The translations under genes were made by a program, and so were the position numbers. From positions 1-64,000 of the forward strand of contig CAZCIB010000006.1 in assembly GCA_964498755.1 (NCBI GenBank): a stretch of 64,000 nucleotides of DNA, in the 5' to 3' direction. The DNA is from RZZS01 sp964498755. Its GTDB lineage: Bacteria > Pseudomonadota > Alphaproteobacteria > Micavibrionales > Micavibrionaceae. Below are positions 33,791 to 41,092 of the stretch, one piece after another. Every line of letters starts with the position of its first letter. Position 1 is the first letter of the stretch. The notes below the pieces were generated by a model. That model was not told the origin of the DNA and did no database searches. It saw nothing but the letters and a program-made list of their open reading frames with translations.

Positions 33791-33944
33791 ATCAAAAGGC
33801 AAGTCCTGGCGCGAAATGGGTATCCGCAAGGAGCAAATACTGACCCGTTGCGAAAAGACCGCCGCATTTGATCCGGCTTTAAAAGAGCTGGTGGAAACGC
33901 TTTATAAGAAAATCGATGCGGAGGGGTTCTGGCCAAAGCAATAA
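33786..33944 (+). CDS. Possible small protein or gene remnant starting inside a repeat
   Basis: ATG to TAA encodes 52 residues, MTSKGKSWREMGIRKEQILT then RCEKTAAFDPALKELVETLY and KKIDAEGFWPKQ. Composition looks protein-like, with an amphipathic helix. The ATG lies in the ATGAC end of the repeat, no ribosome site is visible, and the frame is the same as nadC and open back to its stop codon. It could be the tail of an older gene whose start was replaced by the repeat. Confidence 0.35.
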   Translation: MTSKGKSWREMGIRKEQILTRCEKTAAFDPALKELVETLYKKIDAEGFWPKQ

Positions 33945-34093
33945 AACAGGACCAAAACATACCATCGCGCTTTCAAAGTTTTTAACTTTTCCGTGAAATA
34001 ATTATACTAATAGTTGTTATCCATCCGTTCGGCGGATATAAAAACGCGAACATGATCTTAGTTCGCCAGGGCAAAAAGGGTTTAATCCGGGGT

Positions 34094-34672
34094 ATGCGGC
34101 TGACAAATTCCATAAGGGCGGGGCTTTTCTGCGCTGCGTTAATCGCGCTGTTAACGCCGACGCTGGCTGTGGCCGGAAAACTTAACAAACTCTCGGAAAG
34201 CGATATCAAATCCTTTATCGTCGAGACCACCAAAATCACGAGCGGTCAGGCGATTTACCGCTCGAACGATGAAATCAGGAATTACCTCGACAGGCATCTG
34301 CACAAAAAAGGCTTCTTCAAAAGTAAAATCCGCTACATCGTTCCCGGCTTCCCAAGCCAGGAAAACACCTTAAGCCTTGATAAGGAACAATTTATCGAGA
34401 GCATCCTGAGCGGGCAGCAGGCGCTGGAAAATTACTATTCCGAAGTCGACGTCAAAAAGGTCCGCATTTCAAAGGACAAAACGAAAGCCACCGTCGTCAC
34501 AAAAAGCAAGGAGAGCGGCGTCATGCCCGTCCCCGGCGAAGGCGGAAAGGCAGAAAAAATCCCGGTTGAAGGCAAATCCACCTGCGACCAGATTTTAAAG
34601 CTCGAAGACGGCGTTATACAAATGTACAGCGCAACCTGCGAGACGGACATAAATTTCCAGATGCCTTTTTGA
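34094..34672 (+). CDS. Secreted protein of unknown function, second member of the MPF family
   Basis: About 192 residues from the ATG at 34094. The signal peptide MRLTNSIRAGLFCAALIALL followed by TPTLAVAG gives an AVA-type cleavage site. The mature part is basic and polar. The end, STCDQILKLEDGVIQMYSAT then CETDINFQMPF, parallels SKCKMYLAKARMQVFMTRLD then CNTVTSMPF in the protein at 29962-30573. Also parallel is VDVKKVRISKDKTKATVV against FTITGVKMRPDASAAVV. Two Cys in the same relative places suggest a disulphide. An in-frame ATG at 34052 without a ribosome site is less likely. Confidence 0.78.
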   Translation: MRLTNSIRAGLFCAALIALLTPTLAVAGKLNKLSESDIKSFIVETTKITSGQAIYRSNDEIRNYLDRHLHKKGFFKSKIRYIVPGFPSQENTLSLDKEQFIESILSGQQALENYYSEVDVKKVRISKDKTKATVVTKSKESGVMPVPGEGGKAEKIPVEGKSTCDQILKLEDGVIQMYSATCETDINFQMPF

Positions 34673-34713
34673 AATGCCTTTGTGACATTTCGATATTTGT
34701 CTACACTTCTTCC

Positions 34714-35532
34714 ATGTTCACCAAGGCCGCCATCAAGAAATTCGTGATTAACGCGCTTATCGTTTATTTTTCCGTCGCGCTGGGATTGTTCCTGATCCAG
34801 CGCAGCATGATGTATTACCCGACGAAAACGCCCCCGTCTTTGAGCGAATACAGGGGTGAAGGCGTCATGCAAGAGGTCAAGGTGACGACTGATGACGGCT
34901 TGACGATCAATGGCTGGTACAAGCCTGCGGAAAAAGGAAAGCCGACGATTTTGTGGTTTCACGGCAATGCCGGTAATCACGGCATGCGCTTCCCGCTCGC
35001 CTATCTGTACGCGCATAAAGGCTATGGGCTGCTTCTGGCCGGTTACAGGGGCTTTGGCGGCAACGAGGGCAAGCCAACGGAAAAAGGGCTCTACAAGGAC
35101 GCGCGCGCGTGGATTACGTCTCTGACCGGCGCAGGTGTTGATATCGGCGACATCGTCCTCTACGGCGAATCGCTTGGCAGCGGGGTCGCCGTGCAAATGG
35201 CCACGGAATTCAAGGACATCCATGCGCTGATCCTTCAGGCGCCCTATTTGAGTTTTGTCGTGATCGCGCGTAAACGCTACTTCTTCCTGCCGGTTGATCT
35301 TATGCTGCTCGACCAGTACCGCAGCAAGGACAAAATTGCGGATGTCACTGCGCCGTTGTTAATTATGCACGGGGAACAAGACAGCCTCATACCGGCGACG
35401 CATGGGCGCAAGCTCTATGAGCTGGCGACCACGGACGTCAAGGAGATCGAAATCTTTTCTGCCGTTGGACACAACGATTTGCCTATGCCGATGCTCGCAG
35501 CCCGGGCGATGGGTTTTCTGGAGGGTTTGTAA
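34714..35532 (+). CDS. Membrane-anchored alpha/beta hydrolase (BEM46/ABHD13-like)
   Basis: About 272 residues from the ATG at 34714: one N-terminal membrane helix (VINALIVYFSVALGLFLIQ), then an alpha/beta hydrolase domain with PTILWFHGNAGNHGMRF, GYRGFGGNEGKPTEKGLY, the nucleophile VLYGESLGSGVAVQMA, the acid MHGEQDSLIP and the His SAVGHNDLPMP. The Ser-Asp-His triad is complete. Substrate unknown. The frame reaches a TTG at 34669 that overlaps the previous stop; the ATG is preferred although it has no strong ribosome site. Confidence 0.87.
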   Translation: MFTKAAIKKFVINALIVYFSVALGLFLIQRSMMYYPTKTPPSLSEYRGEGVMQEVKVTTDDGLTINGWYKPAEKGKPTILWFHGNAGNHGMRFPLAYLYAHKGYGLLLAGYRGFGGNEGKPTEKGLYKDARAWITSLTGAGVDIGDIVLYGESLGSGVAVQMATEFKDIHALILQAPYLSFVVIARKRYFFLPVDLMLLDQYRSKDKIADVTAPLLIMHGEQDSLIPATHGRKLYELATTDVKEIEIFSAVGHNDLPMPMLAARAMGFLEGL

Positions 35533-35540
35533 CCCCACAT

Positions 35541-35670
35541 CGTCACCCCGGAGACAAGCCGTCAGGCTTGTTCAAACATCCGGGGTCCAGAAAAAGAGTC
35601 AAGCTTCGCTTGACACATCATGGATCCCGTTTGTTTAAGCGCACTAAAGTGCGCCAACGGGATGACGCGG
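35541..35670. repeat. CGTCACCCCGG...CGGGATGACG element
   Basis: Several nested palindromes: CAAGCCGTCAGGCTTG, TCAAGCTTCGCTTGA, GCGCACTAAAGTGCGC, with ends CGTCACCCC and GGGATGACG. It fills the gap between the hydrolase and sdhB. Confidence 0.65.
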
Positions 35671-35688
35671 TTTATTGATGAAAACAAA

Positions 35689-36480
35689 TCAACGCCGCGC
35701 GACCATCAGCTTTTTGATCTCAGCGATGGACTTCGCCGGGTTGAGGTCTTTCGGGCAGGCGCTCGTGCAGTTCATAATCGTATGGCAGCGGTAAAGCTTG
35801 AACGGGTCTTCCAGCTGATCGAGACGCTCGCCCGTCGCCTCGTCCCGGCTATCGGCGATCCAGCGATACGCGTTCAAAAGCGCGGCCGGTCCCAGAAAAC
35901 GGTCGGCGTTCCACCAGTAGCTCGGGCATGCCGTCGAACAGCAGGCGCACAAGATACACGCAGCCGGTCCATGCCCGTCCGATCCATTGAGCAGATCGGC
36001 GTCTTCCGGGCTTTGTAATCTCTCGCGCGATGGCGGAGGACTTTCGGTTTTCAGCCACGGCTCGATCGAGGCGTGCTGGGCGTAGAACTGGGTCAAATCC
36101 GGCACGAGGTCTTTGACAACAGGCATATGCGGCAACGGCGTGATCGTGATATCGCCTTTGGACTCTTCGATCGGGCGCGTGCATGCGAGCGTATTGCGCC
36201 CGTCAATATTCATCGCGCAGGATCCGCAAATCCCCTCGCGGCACGAGCGGCGGAAAGTCAGGGACGAATCCACCTGGTCCTTGATATAGATAACCGCGTC
36301 AAGCGTCATCGGCCCGCATTTGGACAGGTCGATTTTATATTCGTCGAGGCGCGGGTTGCTCGAGCCGTCCGGGTCCCAGCGGTAAATTTTAAAAGTCCGC
36401 GCGTTTTCCGCGCCGTTCGCGGCGTCAAACGTCTCGCCCTTTTGAATCTTCGAATTTTTCGGCAGCGTAAACTGAACCAT
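35689..36480 (-). CDS. sdhB: Succinate dehydrogenase iron-sulfur subunit
   Basis: Carries electrons from the flavin subunit to quinone. 263 residues. Cys ligands: [2Fe-2S] in RRSCREGICGSCAMNIDG and TLACTRP; [4Fe-4S] and [3Fe-4S] in ACILCACCSTACPSYWW and RCHTIMNCTSACPKDLNPAK. Normal length, ATG start. It is not next to sdhA: about 1.7 kb with four other genes, one on the opposite strand, lies between them. Confidence 0.96.
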   Translation of the reverse strand: MVQFTLPKNSKIQKGETFDAANGAENARTFKIYRWDPDGSSNPRLDEYKIDLSKCGPMTLDAVIYIKDQVDSSLTFRRSCREGICGSCAMNIDGRNTLACTRPIEESKGDITITPLPHMPVVKDLVPDLTQFYAQHASIEPWLKTESPPPSRERLQSPEDADLLNGSDGHGPAACILCACCSTACPSYWWNADRFLGPAALLNAYRWIADSRDEATGERLDQLEDPFKLYRCHTIMNCTSACPKDLNPAKSIAEIKKLMVARR

Positions 36481-36545
36481 TTCAACCTCTTTCTACGGCG
36501 AGTATAAGGGATCGGTTCAGTTGAGGGAAGGATGGAGTTCGAAGG

Positions 36546-36878
36546 TTAATTCAGGTCAAGCTCTATACCCTTGTAATCTTTACGTATCCGTTGCATATCG
36601 GCGAAGCGGAACGCCCAGAAAAGTCCGGCCGCGAGCCAGTCGCCTCGCTTGAGATTTTCAAGATCCTGTTTGAGATACCGCGCGCGGTCGCCGCGCAAGC
36701 GATGCTGAAGTTTGTGGGAAAGAAGCTCGCGAGGACCGGGTTCCTCGTCTATGCGTCTTTGTTGCTCCAGCGTAAAACGGATCGGCAGCCCGAATACGGC
36801 TTCCCGCAAATTCTCCATAGAAGATTTCGGGTTTTCCGGCTTCGGCGCGCGGCCAGTGGGTACGGGCGACATTGGCAT
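36546..36878 (-). CDS. Uncharacterised small protein between sdhA and sdhB
   Basis: 110 residues, basic, soluble and helical; not recognised. Contains VFGLPIRFTLEQQRRIDEEP and GDWLAAGLFWAFRFADMQRI. It is on the sdh strand, 65 bp before sdhB, so it may be co-transcribed. No clear ribosome site at the ATG. Confidence 0.55.
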   Translation of the reverse strand: MPMSPVPTGRAPKPENPKSSMENLREAVFGLPIRFTLEQQRRIDEEPGPRELLSHKLQHRLRGDRARYLKQDLENLKRGDWLAAGLFWAFRFADMQRIRKDYKGIELDLN

Positions 36879-36955
36879 ATGCGGATGCTATTGGATTGGA
36901 AAGCGGAAGTCAATATGTTTTCATAAAGCTCATCATTCGAAAGCCACAAAAACAT

Positions 36956-37132
36956 TCACCTTCGCGGAATTTCATTTGGCCGGTCCGGGGGTGGCGGGGT
37001 CTCATTCGGCGTACCAGGATCAACGTCCGGGGGATGCGCAGGCGGCAGATCAGGCGGCGCAACCGGGTCAATCCTGTGCGGGCCCGGCGTCGGAACCGTG
37101 TCTGGCTGAAGCGGGGGTTGTTGCGGGGTCAT
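36956..37132 (-). CDS. Small proline-rich protein, copy 1
   Basis: 58 residues from the ATG at 37132 with a GGAGAG site about 5 nt upstream. Begins MTPQQPPLQPDTVPTPGPHR then IDPVAPPDLPPAHPPDVDPG; about a third of the residues are proline. No signal peptide. The second copy at 37929-38069 keeps the protein sequence while many codon third positions differ, which supports translation of both. Function unknown; a disordered linker or binding peptide is possible. Confidence 0.6.
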   Translation of the reverse strand: MTPQQPPLQPDTVPTPGPHRIDPVAPPDLPPAHPPDVDPGTPNETPPPPDRPNEIPRR

Positions 37133-37216
37133 GGTCACTCTCCTGACTTGGCTCCACACACACCAACGTACGGCGAAACGGTTAGTTCCATAGCATCAGA
37201 CAACGATAAAATTTTA

Positions 37217-37246
37217 TTGACATAACTTTTTATCTGTCTATATTAT
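37217..37246 (+). promoter_or_regulatory. Promoter placing the nadD-like start codon at or near the transcript 5' end
   Basis: TTGACA at 37217-37222, then TATATT at 37239-37244 (16 bp spacer) or TATTAT at 37241-37246 (18 bp). The predicted transcription start is 37251-37253, and the ATG is at 37253 with no ribosome site, so the mRNA may be leaderless. Confidence 0.6.
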
Positions 37247-37252
37247 GCGGAA

Positions 37253-37966
37253 ATGACTATGACGAAACAAAGAAGCAATGAAGCGGCGCCGCGCGTAGCG
37301 GCTCTCTTAGGCTCTTTTAATCCGCCGCACGTCTTGCACTTAAAAAAAGCCGAAATGGCGCGGGACAAATTCGGCGCAGATAAGGTTTTTCTTGTGCCTT
37401 CTCCACTTTCTCCGGAAAAAAGAGGGCAAAAACAAGCGTCATTCCCGCAAAAACTGGAAATGTGCGAAATATTGGCGCGCAGCAGCCCTGGAGACTGGCT
37501 GAGCGTATCCGACAGCTTTAGAAGCGCGTGCGGAACCTACGCGTCTTACATAACAGCGGCCATGTCAACTGCCTGTGAAATCTCCGCCGCGTCTCCCGGA
37601 GCAGAAATTTTGTTTGTCGGTGGAGAAGATACAAGAAAAAAGCTGGAAATTCTCTCGCATCTGACATCTCTTGCCCTTGCAAGTTTTCGTTTTGCAAGCC
37701 AAATCGGAAACGGCCTTGGCTTGTCCATGGCTACCGAAATGAATTCATACTTTCCTCTTGCGCTTCGAGTAAGAGCTTGCACCCTGCCGCGCGAACAGGG
37801 AGAACCCTCTTCCAGCGCTATACGCAAAGAGCTGGAGAGCGGCGGCGCTCCTTCGGCGGAAATTCTGCCAAGAGAGCTGTTAGAATATATTAAAAAGGAA
37901 AATCTATATCCGGCGCAAACTGGGCCTTTCACGAGAACGCAGCATAATATTGCGGAAGTGGCTTAA
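37253..37966 (+). CDS. NadD-like nicotinate-nucleotide adenylyltransferase family protein
   Basis: 237 residues. The nucleotidyltransferase motif is LLGSFNPPHVLHLKKAEMA (about residues 18-36), keeping FNPPH and the second His but with Leu instead of the usual Gly of HxGH. FVGGEDTRKKLEIL and the C-terminal GEPSSSAIRKELESGG correspond to the family's nucleotide-binding ISSTxIR motif. With nadA and nadC 4-5 kb away a role in NAD synthesis is reasonable, but the altered motif leaves a different substrate possible. It is on the strand opposite to the sdh genes and splits sdhA from sdhB. Its 3' end overlaps the second proline-rich frame by 38 bp. Confidence 0.68.
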   Translation: MTMTKQRSNEAAPRVAALLGSFNPPHVLHLKKAEMARDKFGADKVFLVPSPLSPEKRGQKQASFPQKLEMCEILARSSPGDWLSVSDSFRSACGTYASYITAAMSTACEISAASPGAEILFVGGEDTRKKLEILSHLTSLALASFRFASQIGNGLGLSMATEMNSYFPLALRVRACTLPREQGEPSSSAIRKELESGGAPSAEILPRELLEYIKKENLYPAQTGPFTRTQHNIAEVA

Positions 37967-38069
37967 AAAGCGAGCAGAACCGCCACTGCGGCGGCGCGAC
38001 GGGATCAATCCTGTCCGGATTTGGCGTTGGAATCGTGTCAGGCGGGGGAGCCGGCTGTTGCGGGGTCAT
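37929..38069 (-). CDS. Small proline-rich protein, copy 2 (shortened)
   Basis: 46 residues from the ATG at 38069, with AGGAGGG upstream. MTPQQPAPPPDTIPTPNPDR then IDPVAPP matches copy 1 for about 27 residues. The tail (QWRFCSLFKPLPQYYAAFS) is unrelated and is read antisense to the end of the NadD-like gene. The copy therefore looks truncated by that junction. Confidence 0.5.
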   Translation of the reverse strand: MTPQQPAPPPDTIPTPNPDRIDPVAPPQWRFCSLFKPLPQYYAAFS

Positions 38070-38177
38070 GGGAAAAGCCCTCCTCTTGTTTTCTCTCAAG
38101 ACCTCCAACAGAAAAGAATGTAAAAAGTTCCGGTTAAATTGAGACACGAAGGGCGACCGGTCCTTCGCCGATTATAT

Positions 38178-39968
38178 TTAATAAACCCTCTCCTTCGGCG
38201 GGATAGGTTCGACTTCGTCGGTGAGAGTCGTCAAAATGACGGGACGGTACCCTATTGTCGTTTTGCCGTCGCCCTCGACCCATATGGCCGTGTGCTTCAG
38301 CCAGTTCGCATCATCACGTTCGGTGAAGTCTTCTCTCGCATGCGCGCCGCGTGACTCTTTGCGGTTCGCGGCGGAATGCATGGTGGCCACGGCCTGATAC
38401 AATAAGTTATCCAGCTCGATCGCCTCGATCAGATCGGTATTGAAAATCAGCGAGCGGTCCTTGACGCCGAGATCGGCGCGGTCCGCGAAACAGGCGTCAA
38501 TAAGCTCCACGCCCTCGTCCAGCGTTTCGCCCGTGCGGAACACGGCGGCGTGGTTCTGCATGGTCTTCTGCATGCGCGATCGCAGGTTCGCCGGGCTCGT
38601 CCCGCCGGCGCTGTGCCGCAGCCAGTCTAATCTCTCCAAAGCGCGTTCGCCCTTATCCGCGCCCAGCGCGCGGTGCGGCATGCCCGGCTTGACGGTTTCA
38701 GACGCGGTCAGCGCCGCCGCCCGCCCGAACACGACGAGATCAAGAAGGGAATTCGAGCCAAGCCGGTTTGCGCCGTGCACGGACACGCAGGCCGCCTCGC
38801 CGATCGCCATCAGCCCCGGCACGACGCGGTTCGGGTCGCGCTCCGTCGGGTTCAGGACCTCGGTGCGGTAATTGGTCGGGATGCCGCCCATATTGTAATG
38901 CACGGTCGGCAGGACGGGGATCGGCTCGCGCGTCACGTCGACGTTCGAGAAAATCCGCGCCGTCTCGGCGATGCCGGGCAAGCGCTGGTGAATGATATCC
39001 GGGTCGAGATGTTCGAGATGCAGATGGATATGATCAGATTCTTCGCCGACGCCGCGCCCCTCGCGGATTTCAATCGTCATGGAGCGGCTGACCACGTCGC
39101 GGCTCGCGAGGTCTTTGGCGCTGGGCGCATAGCGCTCCATGAACCGCTCGCCCTCGGAGTTGGTGAGATACCCGCCCTCGCCCCGGACTCCCTCGGTGAT
39201 CAAACAGCCCGCGCCGTAAATCCCGGTCGGGTGAAACTGGACGAACTCCATATCCTGAAGCGGAATTCCCGCCCGCAATACCATCGCGTTGCCGTCGCCC
39301 GTGCAGGTATGGGCGCTCGTGCAGGAGAAATACGCCCGGCCGTATCCGCCCGTGGCCAGCACTGTCTGATGCCCGCGGAAGCGGTGAATGCTGCCGTCTT
39401 CGAGATTGAGCGCCATCACGCCGACGCAGGCGCCGTCGTCGCTCATGATCAGGTCGAGCGCGAAATACTCAATGAAAAACTCGGCCCTGTGTTTTAAAGC
39501 CTGCTGATAGAGCGTGTGCAAAATCGCATGGCCCGTGCGGTCGGCGGCGGCGCAGGTGCGCTGGGCCGTCCCCTTGCCGTAATGAGTCGTCATGCCGCCG
39601 AAGGCGCGCTGGTAAATCTTGCCCTCCGCCGTGCGGGAGAACGGCACGCCATAATGCTCAAGCTCGATAACGGCCGGGATCGCCTCGCGGCACATATATT
39701 CGATCGCGTCCTGATCCCCGAGCCAGTCGGAGCCCTTGATCGTGTCGTACATATGAAAGCGCCAGTCGTCCTCGCCCATATTCCCCAGAGCCGCGCTGAT
39801 CCCGCCCTGCGCCGCCACGGTGTGGGATCGCGTCGGGAATATCTTGGTGAGGCAAGCGGTCTTAAGACCTTTTTCCGCCATCCCGAATGTCGCGCGCAGG
39901 CCCGCCCCGCCCCCGCCAACAACGATGACGTCATAGTAATGGTCAGTGATTGGATAGGTTTCAGTCAT
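38178..39968 (-). CDS. sdhA: Succinate dehydrogenase flavoprotein subunit
   Basis: Oxidises succinate to fumarate with covalent FAD. 596 residues; VIVVGGGGAGLRATFGMAEK (FAD Rossmann loop), PTRSHTVAAQGGISAALGN (His for covalent FAD), GMTTHYGKGTAQRTCAAADR, the active-site region FVQFHPTGIYGAGCLITEG and GANRLGSNSLLDLVVFGRAA. ATG start. Order on the minus strand is sdhC, sdhD, sdhA; sdhB is displaced. Confidence 0.97.
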   Translation of the reverse strand: MTETYPITDHYYDVIVVGGGGAGLRATFGMAEKGLKTACLTKIFPTRSHTVAAQGGISAALGNMGEDDWRFHMYDTIKGSDWLGDQDAIEYMCREAIPAVIELEHYGVPFSRTAEGKIYQRAFGGMTTHYGKGTAQRTCAAADRTGHAILHTLYQQALKHRAEFFIEYFALDLIMSDDGACVGVMALNLEDGSIHRFRGHQTVLATGGYGRAYFSCTSAHTCTGDGNAMVLRAGIPLQDMEFVQFHPTGIYGAGCLITEGVRGEGGYLTNSEGERFMERYAPSAKDLASRDVVSRSMTIEIREGRGVGEESDHIHLHLEHLDPDIIHQRLPGIAETARIFSNVDVTREPIPVLPTVHYNMGGIPTNYRTEVLNPTERDPNRVVPGLMAIGEAACVSVHGANRLGSNSLLDLVVFGRAAALTASETVKPGMPHRALGADKGERALERLDWLRHSAGGTSPANLRSRMQKTMQNHAAVFRTGETLDEGVELIDACFADRADLGVKDRSLIFNTDLIEAIELDNLLYQAVATMHSAANRKESRGAHAREDFTERDDANWLKHTAIWVEGDGKTTIGYRPVILTTLTDEVEPIPPKERVY

Positions 39969-39987
39969 GGTTTGCTTTCTGTTTTTT

Positions 39988-40196
39988 AACCGCGAATGAA
40001 CGCGAATTTACGCGAATATTTTTTTAACCACAAAGTCACAAAGGCGCAAAGGACACAGAGTTCTTATTATTCGTGCGAAGCGCGCTCAAAATAACAATGG
40101 TCGCAACAAACCGATACGTTTAAATTGTTTTGCGCTGCGCGCGGCTATCTTCTCGTACTCTTTGTGCCCTTTGTGACTTTGTGACTTAGTGGTTAA
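39988..40196. repeat. CACAAAGTCACAAAG-type hairpin between sdhD and sdhA
   Basis: Head AACCGCGAATGAACGCGAAT; left arm ...AACCACAAAGTCACAAAGGCG... at about 40026-40061; right arm CTCTTTGTGCCCTTTGTGAC...TAGTGGTT at 40159-40194. Loop about 97 nt. Same plan and same head as 19898-20087, with different repeat units. No gene is seen in the gap. Confidence 0.75.
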
Positions 40197-40201
40197 GAAA
40201 C

Positions 40202-40603
40202 CTATCCCCCAAACGCAATTTTGAGCACGCAGAAAATCCCGATGACCGCGCCCGCGAACATGAACAGCTTCATCCCGATCAGTTTCATCATCTTGAACCA
40301 TTCGAGATGCACGTAATCCTCGACGATTTCCTTGCTGCCGAGATAACCGTGCCAGAACGCCGAAACGATAAACAGGATCATCAGCACGGCGTTGACGGGC
40401 TGCGCGAGAAAGGCGGTGAATTGTTCGTGGCTCAGACCGACGCTCTGGATGACGAACCAGACGAACCACGCAATCAGCGGGATATTGGCGATTGCGGTGA
40501 TGCGCAACGTCATCCAGCCTTCTACCGCCGAACGCGCTGCGCCCAGCCCGCGTACGCGGGCCAGAGGCGTTTTAAATCCGTTATCTTCCCATTTTGCCGT
40601 CAT
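40202..40603 (-). CDS. sdhD: Succinate dehydrogenase membrane anchor subunit SdhD
   Basis: 133 residues with three membrane helices (ANIPLIAWFVWFVIQSVG; AVLMILFIVSAFWHGYLG; FMFAGAVIGIFCVLKIAFGG). The motif FWHGYLGSKEIVEDYVH is typical of alphaproteobacterial SdhD, and its His is the probable haem/quinone-side residue. 16 bp after sdhC. Confidence 0.92.
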   Translation of the reverse strand: MTAKWEDNGFKTPLARVRGLGAARSAVEGWMTLRITAIANIPLIAWFVWFVIQSVGLSHEQFTAFLAQPVNAVLMILFIVSAFWHGYLGSKEIVEDYVHLEWFKMMKLIGMKLFMFAGAVIGIFCVLKIAFGG

Positions 40604-40619
40604 ACTGCTTCTCCGACGG

Positions 40620-41015
40620 TTAAATCCCTGTAAAAAACCACGTCGCCCCCGTCATCATCAGCGCAAAAACGACCACGAAAATTCCCGCCATATAGGCGTA
40701 TTTCAGGTTAAACAGCGCGCCGGTATCCCAGAACAGATGCCGGATCCCGTTGGCGAGATGATAGTAAACGCAGAACGTCCAGCCGAAAATCATGAACAGC
40801 CCCAAAGGCGAGCCGGAAAATTCCGCGAATACGGCATAAGCTTGCGGCCCGACCGCCGTCGCGATAATCCACCACAGCAAATACAAAAGCCCGATTGTAA
40901 GCGCAAAACCGGTAATCCGGTGCATGATCGAGAGGCCCGAGGTCATTGGAGTCTTCGCGGCCAGTTGCAAAAACGGCGAGAGCGGGCGGTTTTGATTTTT
41001 TGTTTTTGCGACCAT
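40620..41015 (-). CDS. sdhC: Succinate dehydrogenase cytochrome b556 subunit SdhC
   Basis: 131 residues, three membrane helices. Signature N-terminus RPLSPFLQLAAKTPMTSGLS followed by IMHRITGFAL (quinone site Ser/Arg), and HLANGIRHLFWDTG with the haem-binding His. First gene of the sdh set on this strand, with an ATG at 41015. Confidence 0.94.
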   Translation of the reverse strand: MVAKTKNQNRPLSPFLQLAAKTPMTSGLSIMHRITGFALTIGLLYLLWWIIATAVGPQAYAVFAEFSGSPLGLFMIFGWTFCVYYHLANGIRHLFWDTGALFNLKYAYMAGIFVVVFALMMTGATWFFTGI

Positions 41016-41092
41016 GGCATCCTCTTATACGGCCAGAATTCCGATCAAGACCATATCACAGCAAAGGAACGCTGCAAATCAAAAGGGCGTTT

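Noticed and set aside
33682..33960. 92-codon minus-strand frame after nadC
   Set aside because: Crosses the GTCAT-type repeat and opposes the more plausible small forward frame; no ribosome site.
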